Program-made: the position numbers and the translations under genes
Notes under the pieces: generated by a model
The model's input: the letters and a program-made list of their open reading frames with translations, nothing else
What the model was told of the DNA's origin: nothing
The model's database searches: none
Assembly: GCA_016709965.1 (NCBI GenBank)
Contig: JADJLT010000005.1
Coordinates: 1-22,973, forward strand
DNA: 22,973 bases
Reading direction: 5' to 3'
Source: Betaproteobacteria bacterium
Lineage (GTDB): Bacteria; Pseudomonadota; Gammaproteobacteria; Burkholderiales; Rhodocyclaceae
In this document: piece by piece, positions 15,346 to 22,973 of the stretch
Layout of the letters: each line of letters starts with the position of its first letter
How positions within the stretch are numbered: the first letter of the stretch is position 1

Positions 15346-15721
15346 ATGAACGTTAAACAAGTCTTTTCTATCCCTGTTCTTTGTGCCGGATTGGTCCTGT
15401 CAGGACAGGCCTTGGCGGAGTCGGTCATGCATAGTGGGCCCGACGGAACGGTAAAATACTACCCGTCGCATGATTCCAGCAACAAAACCACTCAGCAAGT
15501 CCAAAAGGAGCTTGAGGACTTTAAACGTAACCCGAATAGCGCCGATGGTCAGTATCGATATGTTGGCGGTGATCAAGGCTGGGTGCTTGTCGCACGAATA
15601 TGTCCTTCGTGATGGTAAATGGCAACATGTGGATAAACTCAACCACAACACGCCGGCCCCCTCTCTGAAGATGACACCGGAAGAAAAAAAGCAGCGTGAA
15701 GCGCTCTACCAAGGCGGCTAA
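15346..15721 (+). pseudogene. Small periplasmic protein leading the Czc operon, one frameshift
   Basis: After a strong GAAGGAG, the ATG at 15346 opens MNVKQVFSIPVLCAGLVLSG, a Sec signal cleaved near QALA-ES. The mature part is hydrophilic: GTVKYYPSHDSSNKTTQQVQ, KELEDFKRNPNSADGQYRYV, then GGDQGWVL. A single extra T near 15590 shifts the frame, and correcting it continues SHEYVLRDGKWQHVDKLNHN and ends MTPEEKKQREALYQGG at the TAA at 15721. Total about 124 aa. The QVQKELxDFKRNP pattern is reminiscent of DUF4148-like periplasmic proteins of Burkholderiales, but I cannot confirm this. Location directly behind the regulator-controlled promoter suggests a metal-induced periplasmic protein. Confidence 0.65.
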
Positions 15722-15753
15722 TTAGCCTACCAGAAAAAATGTTGCCTAGAAGA

Positions 15754-15802
15754 GTGGCAGGTAAACGAGCTATCTGCCACAAATCTTGCAACTTCGGTGC
15801 AA
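15754..15802 (+). repeat. Two inverted repeats upstream of czcI
   Basis: GTGGCAG (15754-15760) pairs perfectly with CTGCCAC (15774-15780) across a 13-base loop. TTGCA (15786-15790) pairs with TGCAA (15798-15802). No T-run follows, so these are more likely an operator or mRNA structure than an intrinsic terminator. Confidence 0.4.
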
Positions 15803-15850
15803 AGACATCACTGGTATCCCTATTGCTCTCACTCTGCTACCATCATTGAC

Positions 15851-16198
15851 ATGCGTCGTTGGCTTGCCGTTTTCCTGTTGGTCTTACTGTCACTCCAGAT
15901 TACCTGGTCGGTGGCGGCTACCTATTGCCAGCATGAAACAGGAGCTACTGCGCATCATTTTGGTCACCACGAGCACAAACATCAGGCCGACGATAGCGCC
16001 AAGGCTGCCAAAGGCCAACTCTCTGGTATCGACAGTGATTGTGCCGTCTGCCATGCCAGTTGTATTGCAGTATTAACCAGTGTTGCCAATGCCCAGCAGG
16101 TTGCTGGTGGCGTAGCCGATCACGCGTGGTCTCCCCATTTCTTGACGTCGCCACCTAGCGATCTGCCTGAACGTCCCAACTGGTCGATCTCCGCCTGA
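15851..16198 (+). CDS. czcI: CzcI-family metal-resistance accessory protein
   Basis: 115 aa from the ATG at 15851 (MRRWLAVFLLVLLSLQITWS), a signal peptide or membrane anchor ending near VAA. The rest has metal-ligand clusters: YCQHE, HHFGHHEHKHQADD, and a Cys motif CAVCHASC. This pattern and the position just before czcC match CzcI of Cupriavidus-type czcICBA operons, thought to modulate Czc expression or bind metal in the periplasm. No ribosome-binding site is evident, but alternative upstream starts give an unconvincing extension. The frame is intact. Confidence 0.82.
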   Translation: MRRWLAVFLLVLLSLQITWSVAATYCQHETGATAHHFGHHEHKHQADDSAKAAKGQLSGIDSDCAVCHASCIAVLTSVANAQQVAGGVADHAWSPHFLTSPPSDLPERPNWSISA

Positions 16199-16323
16199 TC
16201 GGCGGGATTGGGTTACTTTTCCCATATCTGTTTGCCGCAGCTTGAGCTGCGCACGATGCCAAGCCGCTTGCGGTGTGGCGCCCCGCCGATTTCCTGATGT
16301 GTCTTTCATCAACGGAGAATCGG

Positions 16324-17647
16324 ATGTACCGCCAACAACCAATTATCGCTTTACTGGTCCGAACCCTTTTCGGATTTACGGTGATTGCCAGCACCAACCT
16401 CTGGGCGCAGACGCAAAATGTGCCGTCGCTGATCGAAGCCGTACCTGCGCTTGCCAAGGAACCGACCGGAACCTTAACCCTTTCCGCTGCAATCGATCTC
16501 GCGCTAGCGGCCAATCCCGAACTATCTGCCGCAACCAATGAATTGCGAGCAGTCGAGGGAGCGGTGATTCAAGCAGGGATACTGCCGAACCCGGAAGTTT
16601 CAACCTTGGTTGAAGATACGCAGAATAAGGCGACCCGAACCACAACCGTTCAGATCAGCCAATTAATCGAGTTGGGGGGCCGGCGTGCTGCACGGATTGT
16701 TTCCGCCGAGCGGGGACGGGATGTAGCCGCTGCCGACTTGGTGGCCAAACGTCAGGGTATCCGAGCTAGCGTCGTTGGCGCCTTCTTCGATGTCCTGGTG
16801 GCTCAAGAACGGGTACTGCAAACAGAGGATTTTCTCGGCCTCGCCCAACGCGCTACCCAAGCTGCATCGCGCCGGGTTACGGCCGGCAAAATTTCTCCCG
16901 TTGAGGAAACCAAGGCCCGCGTTGCTGGGGCGTCTGCACGGGTGGAGTTGAATCAAGCCAAAGGGGATTTGGTCGCAGCACGAAATCGTCTGGCAGCGAC
17001 CTGGGGGAAGTAAGACGCCACGGTTTGAACAGGTCGAAGGGCGTATCGACAATCTGCCAGAAATTCTCTCCGCCGACGAGATCGATCGTCGGTTGAACAA
17101 CTCCCCGGTTCTTACCCGAGCACGCCACGAGACCGATCGTTTTGCAGCGCTTGCCGATGTCGAGCGGTCTCGGCGGTTTCCAAACGTCACGGTCAGCTTG
17201 GGTTCAAAAAAGGTTGAAGAACTTGGGCGCAACCAAACCATCGTGGGCGTCTCGATCCCCTTCCCGATATTCGACCGCAACCAGGGCAATGTACTCGAAG
17301 CACTGCGGCGGGCGGATAAGGCTCGCGATGAGTTCAGCGCCACTGAGGTTCGCTTAAGCACGGAAGTCACACAAAACCAGGAACGCTTGAAGTCACTGGT
17401 CGTTGAAGCGCAAGCCTTACAAAGCGAAATTCTGCCCGGCGCACGCAGCGCCTATGACGCAGCCAGCAAAGGGTTCGAGCTTGGGAAATTCAGTTTTCTG
17501 GAAGTCCTGGATGCTCAACGCACCTTCTTTCAGGCAAGAGCCCAATACCTGAGAAGTTTGTCCGAGGCGCATCGGACTGCTGCCGAACTAGAGCGCGTAC
17601 TGGGCTCCAGCAATTCAATGTCGTCCCCAATGCCAAGTCGTCCGTAG
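16324..17647 (+). pseudogene. czcC: CzcC-like outer-membrane efflux channel (TolC family), one frameshift
   Basis: The ATG at 16324 follows GGAGAATCGG. A signal peptide (MYRQQPIIALLVRTLFGFTV...) ends near LWAQ. Two outer-membrane efflux (OEP) repeats follow: LTLSAAIDLALAANPELSAA and the RTTTVQISQLIELGGRRAAR segment in the first. In the second are VGVSIPFPIFDRNQGNVLEA, FELGKFSFLEVLDAQRTFFQ and a terminal coil. One extra G in the GGGGG at 17005-17009 breaks the frame after LAATWG; removing it joins SKTPRFEQVEGRIDNLPEIL and gives 440 aa, normal for CzcC. It is the outer-membrane tunnel of the CzcCBA efflux complex. The TAG overlaps the czcB ribosome-binding site. Confidence 0.88.
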
Positions 17648-17656
17648 GAGCAAGCA

Positions 17657-19260
17657 GTGAAATTCAATATCGACAAGAACGCTTTTAACCTTTCCAAAAA
17701 ACAAGGTATCGCCATCGCTGTCATTTTGGCGATGGGCATTGCTACCGGCGGCTGGATTCTGGGTTCTTCCTCTTCGGGTCAATCAGCAGAGAAGAGTGAG
17801 CATGCCAGCCATGCCGAATCCAAGGGGCATGCTGATGCCGAGCATCATGGCGCTCAGGACGGTGACGGCCATGATCACGCCAAAGGCCACAGCGACGCAG
17901 AACATCATGAGGATGGACCGAAGACGGGCTCTCATGGAGGCAAGTTGTTTACCGAAGATGGATTTGGCCTGGAGTTATTGTTGGCTGAAGAAGGTGGTGA
18001 GCCTCATTTTCGTGTCTGGCTGTTCCAACAGGACAAGCCCTTGGCCCCTTCAGCAGCTAAGGTTTCTGTGACGTTGACGCGGCCGAACGGAGAAAAGCAG
18101 GAAGTGGCCTTCAAGGCGGAACAAGACTTCCTGATCAGTACCAGTCCGATCGCCGAACCCCATGCCTTTGAAGCAGCTATTACCGCTAAGATGGCTAATA
18201 CACCGTTCCTGTTCATCGATACGAGGGAAGAAGGAAAAATCGAACTGACTGATGAGCAGGTCAAATCGGCCGCCATCAGTATCCAGAAGGCGGCCCCTGC
18301 CAAAATCCGAACAGCGGCACAACTGCCGGGTGAGATCCGCTTCAATGAAGATCGGACAGCTCACGTTGTGCCGCGGTTAGCTGGTGTCGTTGAAAGTGTC
18401 CCGGCCAACCTTGGGCAATTGGTCAAGCGCGGACAGATACTGGCAGTTATCGCCAGTACCGGACTCTCCGAGCAGCGCAGCGAACTGTTGTCGGCGCAGA
18501 AGCGGCTGACGCTTGCCAAATCGACCTACGAGCGGGAAAAAAAGCTCTGGGAAGAAAAATTTCCGCCGAGCAGGACTACCTCCTGGCACAGCAGGTTTTG
18601 CGGGAAGCTGAAATTGCCGTCGCCAACAGCCAGCAAAAACTGATTGCGCTGGGGGCAAGCCCGAGCGTTTCGGGAAGCCTCAACCGCTATGAAATCCGGG
18701 CACCTTTCGATGGCATGGTCGTGGAAAAGCACATCGCGCTCGGCGAAGCGGTCAAGGAAGATGCCAGCATATTCACGGTTTCCGACCTGTCCACGGTTTG
18801 GGCGGAAATCGTTGTTCCCGCCAAGGATCTGAACATCGTTCGCATCGGCGAAAAGGTCGTCGTCAAGGCGACTGCATTCGAATCGAAGGCGGAAGGCGGC
18901 ATCTCCTATGTTGGCGCCTTGCTCGGCCAGGAGACCCGTACGGCCAAGGCGCGTGTCATCCTGGACAACCCAAAGATGGCCTGGCGGCCTGGCTTGTTCG
19001 TTAATGTCGAAGTGGTCTCCGGTGAGGCCGAAGTCCCGGTAAGCGTTGTGGCCGAGGCAATCCAGACGATCGGGGACAAGAGCGTTATTTTTATAAAGGT
19101 GGCTGACGGCTTTGTTGCCCAACCCGTCACCTTGGGGCGTTCTGACGGCAAGCTGATCGAAGTGCTCAGCGGTTTGAAGGCTGGAACGCCATACGCTGCA
19201 GCCGGTAGCTTTGTCCTGAAATCGGAGCTCGGCAAGGGTAGTGCCGAGCATAGCCACTGA
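17657..19260 (+). pseudogene. czcB: CzcB-like membrane-fusion protein with His-rich N-terminus, one frameshift
   Basis: A GTG start with TAGGAG seven bases upstream. An N-terminal membrane anchor lies at residues about 18-38. A His-rich periplasmic segment follows (HASHAESKGHADAEHHGAQD, then GHDHAKGHSDAEHH), as in CzcB, and may bind zinc. The lipoyl/coiled-coil core is recognisable: LPGEIRFNEDRTAHVVPRLA, GVVESVPANLGQLVKRGQIL and RYEIRAPFDGMVVEKHIALG. The AKDLNIVRIGEKVVVKATAF beta-barrel is near the end. The run of five A at 18555-18559 seems to have lost one A; restoring it joins WEEKI to SAEQDYLLAQQVLREAEI and gives 534 aa. It would couple CzcA to CzcC across the periplasm. Confidence 0.88.
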
Positions 19261-19276
19261 GGTGGGGGAGAACAAC

Positions 19277-22200
19277 ATGTTTGAACGCATCATTCGCCTC
19301 GCCATCGAGCACCGCTGGCTGGTCATTTTGGCCGTGCTTGGCATGGCCGTACTGGGCATCTACAACTACCAGCGCCTGCCGATCGACGCGGTGCCCGACA
19401 TCACTAACGTCCAGGTTCAGATTAATACGGCGGCACCTGGTTATTCACCATTGGAGGTTGAGCAACGGGTGACCTATCCGGTCGAGACCGTCATGGCCGG
19501 TCTGCCACATCTGGAACAGACACGCTCGCTGTCGCGCTACGGTCTGTCTCAAGTTACGGTGATTTTCAAGGATGGAACGGACATCTATTTTGCCCGCCAA
19601 CTGGTCAATCAGCGTATTCAGGAAGCCAAGGAAAAGCTTCCGGCTGGAATTTCGCCGGCCACGGGGCCAATTTCGACAGGTTTGGGGGAAATTTACCTGT
19701 GGACCGTAGAAACCGAAGACGGAGCCAGAAAGCCAGACGGTAGCGCCTATACACCGACCGATTTGCGCGAGATACAGGATTGGATCATCAAACCGCAGTT
19801 GCGCAATGTGCCGGGAGTTACCGAAATCAACTCGATCGGCGGGTTTGCCAAGGAATACCAGGTTGCGCCCAGCCCTGAAAAACTCGCTTCCTATGGGCTG
19901 ACGTTGCAAGACGTCGTAACCGCTATCGACCGCAACAACAGCAACGTCGGGGCAGGCTATATCGAGAAGCGTGGCGAACAGTATCTGATCCGGGCGCCAG
20001 GCCAGGTACGGAGCATCGAGGACATCCGCAATGTCATTCTCGGCAATGTGCAAGGGGTGGCGATCCGCGTTCGCGATGTAGCTGAGGTCGGTATCGGCCG
20101 CGAACTGCGTACCGGTGCCGCCACCGACGACGGTCGTGAAATCGTCCTCGGTACGGTGTTCATGCTGATTGGCGAGAACAGTCGAACCGTCTCTGCAGCC
20201 GTAGACAAGAAAATGGTGGAAATCAACCGCAGCCTGCCCGAAGGAGTTAAGGCGGTCACCGTCTATGACCGGACTGTTCTGGTGGATAAGGCGATCAATA
20301 CCGTCAAGAAGAATCTCCTTGAGGGCGCTGTTCTGGTCATCGTCATTCTGTTCCTGTTCCTTGGCAACATCCGGGCAGCGGTAATCACAGCTATGGTGAT
20401 CCCGCTTTCCATGTTGTTTACCTTTTCAGGAATGGTGACTTACCACGTCAGTGCCAACTTGATGAGCCTCGGAGCCCTCGACTTCGGGATCATCATCGAC
20501 GGTGCGGTCGTGATCGTGGAAAACTGCGTGCGCCGACTGGCCCATGCCCAAGAGCATCACGGACGGCCGCTGACCCGGACCGAGCGCTTCCACGAGGTCT
20601 TTGCCGCATCCAGGGAAGCACGCCGACCGCTGCTTTTCGGCCAACTCATCATCATGATCGTCTACCTGCCAATCTTTGCGCTCACCGGCGTCGAAGGGAA
20701 AATGTTTCATCCGATGGCCTTCACCGTGGTCACGGCTCTGGTTGGCGCCATGATCCTCCGTCACCTTCATCCCGGCGGCGGTAGCGCTGTTTATCGGTGC
20801 GAAGGTGGGAGAAAAGGAAAACATCCTGATGCGGACCGCCAAGCGCTGGTATAAGCCAGCGCTGGCCAGTGTCATGACCAATAAGCCTGTGGTCCTGGTC
20901 TTTACAGCCGTTATGGTCATTCTCTCGGCTTGCTCGTCACCCGCATGGGGAGTGAATTCGTTCCCAGTTTGAATGAAGGCGATTTCGCCATTCAGGCACT
21001 GCGTATTCCGGGAACCAGCCTGTCCCAGTCCGTTGCCATGCAGCAACAACTGGAAAAGCGGCTTAAAGCGGATTTCCCGGAAATCGAGCGTGTGTTTGCG
21101 CGGACAGGAACAGCTGAAATCGCTTCCGATCCCATGCCCCCCAATATCTCGGACGGCTACATCATGCTGAAGCCGGAAACGCAGTGGCCCGAGCCAAAGA
21201 AATCCAGGGATCAACTGCTGGCAGCCATACAGGAGACCGCTGGTAAGCTGCCGGGCAATACCTATGAATTCTCTCAGCCAATCCAGTTGCGCTTCAACGA
21301 GTTGATCTCCGGGGTCCGCAGCGACGTCGCGATCAAGATATTTGGCGACGACATGGATGTGATGAACGAAACGGCGGGAAAAATTGCCGCCGTTCTGGGA
21401 AAGATACCCGGCGCATCCGAAGTCAAGGTGGAGCAGACGACCGGCTTGCCCATGCTGACCGTCAACATCGACCGGGAAAAGACCGCCCGCTATGGGCTCA
21501 ACATCGGCGATGTCCAGGATGCAATTTCGACGGCCATTGGTGGTCGAGAGGCTGGAACCATGTTCGAAGGCGATCGACGCTTCGATATTGTCGTTCGTCA
21601 CCCGATAACCTGCGTTCTGATATCGAATCGATGAAGCGTCTACCGATCGCCTTGCCAAAAAGCACTGCAGTCAGCAACGGCATCGAGGGGCGTACGACCT
21701 ATATCCCTTTAAGTGAGGTCGCCAGCCTGGAAGTCGCGCCGGGGCCCAATCAAGTCAGCCGGGAGAATGGCAAGCGGCGCGTGGTCGTCAGTGCCAACGT
21801 TCGGGGACGGGACATCGGCTCGTTCGTGGGCGAAGCACAGACACGCCTGGCAGAGGTCAAAATTCCGACCGGCTATTGGACATCCTGGGGCGGAACCTTC
21901 GAGCAACTGGAATCGGCTTCTCAACGCCTGAAAATTGTCGTACCTGTTGCCTTGCTGCTGGTGTTCACGCTGCTGTTTGTCATGTTCGGCAATGCAAAAG
22001 ATGGATTGCTAGTGTTTACCGGCATTCCGTTCGCGTTAACGGGCGGTGTCGTTGCGCTTTGGTTGAGAGACATCCCGCTGTCGATTTCAGCCGGTATCGG
22101 TTTCATTGCCTTGTCCGGTGTGGCGGTACTCAACGGGCTGGTGATGATTGCGTTCATCCGTAGCTTACGAGAAGAAGGACGCACTCTGGATGATGCCATT

Positions 22201-22461
22201 CACGAGGGAGCATTGACCCGCTTGCGTCCCGTGCTGATGACGGCCTTGGTCGCTTCCCTCGGCTTTGTTCCCATGGCAATAGCAACGGGCACCGGTGCCG
22301 AAGTTCAGCGTCCGCTCGCCACGGTAGTGATCGGCGGCATCCTGTCATCGACTGCACTGACGCTTCTCGTTCTGCCCCTTCTTTATCGCCTTGTCCATGG
22401 CAAAGATGCTGAGGAAGAGGATTTCACCGCCGAGTCGGCCCCCGAGCCGACACAAGCATAA
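19277..22461 (+). pseudogene. czcA: CzcA-type heavy-metal RND efflux pump, frame broken at three places
   Basis: The ATG at 19277 follows GGGGGAG, 16 bp after czcB. The start (FERIIRLAIEHRWLVILAVL), RLPIDAVPDITNVQVQINTA and LSRYGLSQVTVIFKDGTDIY are classic HME-RND. The proton-relay motif DFGIIIDGAVVIVEN carries Asp402, Asp408 and Glu415, numbered as in Cupriavidus CzcA, and indicates the Zn/Co/Cd subgroup rather than Cu/Ag. Frame breaks occur near 20754 (two bases missing between GAMIL and VTFIP), near 20932 (one missing before LLVTRMGSEFVPSLNEGDFA) and near 21602 (one missing in FDIVVRLPDN). Adding these four bases gives about 1062 aa, the family length. It forms the inner-membrane pump of CzcCBA. 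Confidence 0.9.
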
Positions 22462-22550
22462 GGTTTGCAGGCGTGGCCGGAGGCTTGGCGCTGAAACAGC
22501 GAATCAGGCAACCGGTCACATATCTACCGACTCAGTTCGCGGAGGATGTC

Positions 22551-22877
22551 ATGGGATTTTTTGAAAAGCTCTTGCAGGGGATGGCCGGCGGCCATCAAGG
22601 TGGTCATCAAGGAGGTCATCATCGCGGCCAGGGGAATTATCCGGGCGGTGATCATGGCTGGGGACAAAATTACCCGTCGAATACCGGGCAGCCCAGTGGC
22701 GGGGTAGCCGCCGGTGGCCCTTCTTGCCCGAAGTGCGGCATCGTGCCCAATCCGGGCGCGCGCTTTTGCGCGCAATGCGGCACAACGCTGCTGCCCGGTG
22801 CTTGCGCCGCCTGCAATGCAAGCCTGGCGCCGGGGGTGAAGTTTTGCCCGAACTGCGGCAAGGCGCAGCAACCTTGA
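22551..22877 (+). CDS. Double zinc-ribbon protein downstream of czcA
   Basis: 108 aa from the ATG at 22551, with GGAGG six bases upstream; a longer frame from 22473 has no such site. A short amphipathic start (MGFFEKLLQGM) precedes a Gly/His-rich low-complexity segment with a repeated GGHQGGHQGGHHRG pattern, ending near residue 55. Two zinc ribbons follow: CPKCG...FCAQCG and CAACN...FCPNCG. There is no signal peptide, so it is probably cytoplasmic, with metal binding by the ribbons and possibly by the His segment. It lies about 90 bp behind czcA and likely shares its transcript. Function is unknown; a cytosolic metal buffer or sensor is a guess. The frame is intact. Confidence 0.8.
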   Translation: MGFFEKLLQGMAGGHQGGHQGGHHRGQGNYPGGDHGWGQNYPSNTGQPSGGVAAGGPSCPKCGIVPNPGARFCAQCGTTLLPGACAACNASLAPGVKFCPNCGKAQQP

Positions 22878-22895
22878 TGGCGGGAGCGTCACCCC

Positions 22896-22973
22896 ATGCT
22901 CGACCATCTCCTCCACAGTCACCTTGAGTTTCGGCTGATCGTCGTCGGCCTGAAGCGATGATTACCGTCCTGG
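22896..22973 (+). CDS. Start of another gene, possibly a second RND pump, at the window edge
   Basis: After GGCGGGAG an ATG at 22896 gives MLDHLLHSHLEFRLIVVGL, then a stop in this frame at 22959-22961. The pattern of a short amphipathic helix followed by RLIVVGL resembles the N-terminus of CzcA/CusA-type proteins. One missing base near 22948 would let it continue as MITVL. The call is tentative, because only about 25 codons are visible. Confidence 0.3.

Noticed and set aside
20426..21658. Long minus-strand frame of about 410 codons opposite czcA
   Set aside because: Shadow of the RND gene, whose plus-strand translation matches CzcA throughout.
1..22973. CRISPR arrays, rRNA or tRNA genes, insertion-sequence transposases
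   Set aside because: I found no regularly spaced repeats, no tRNA-like or rRNA-like sequence and no transposase or integrase motif in any frame I read.

Overview
The window looks like part of the accessory genome of a high-GC betaproteobacterium, probably Rhodocyclales or Burkholderiales. That placement is an inference from base composition, codon use and the Czc-type metal gene set; no phylogenetic marker is present.

Left part (1-5137, minus strand): the head of an F-type conjugative type IV secretion operon. In transcription order it reads: hypothetical protein, lytic transglycosylase, OmpA-like lipoprotein, TraA-like pilin, TraL, TraE, TraK and TraB, the last cut by the window edge. This points to an integrative conjugative element or a conjugative plasmid.

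Middle (5138-8632, plus strand): a three-gene cassette of unknown protein, XRE regulator and ImmA/IrrE metallopeptidase, with a perfect 10-bp inverted repeat around its probable -10. A relic of an SRAP/YedK DNA-crosslink protein follows on the minus strand. Next comes a LexA-boxed SOS operon of a 58-aa zinc-ribbon protein, umuD and umuC. umuC stops after about 40 codons, exactly after the conserved Ser-Asn-Asn-Asp, where foreign DNA begins. This resembles insertions known in rulB/umuC genes of pseudomonads.

Right part (8612-22973): metal-resistance cargo. A minus-strand operon (MerR/CadR-type regulator, EamA-type transporter with a His-rich tail, YnfA) is divergent from a Cd/Zn/Pb P1B-type ATPase, with two tandem MerR-type promoters between them. 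A CzcRS-like two-component system (minus) is divergent from a plus-strand Czc operon: small periplasmic protein, czcI, czcC, czcB, czcA and a double zinc-ribbon protein. A second system may begin at the right edge. ATPase and transporter would move metal out of the cytoplasm, and CzcCBA would carry it across the periplasm and outer membrane.

Caution: from about 10.4 to 21.6 kb most genes carry single-base indels. Several are compensating pairs inside conserved motifs, and correcting them restores family-typical lengths. Either the consensus sequence is noisy here or the cargo is decaying; the first seems more likely. Genes left of 10.2 kb are clean, apart from umuC and the SRAP relic.
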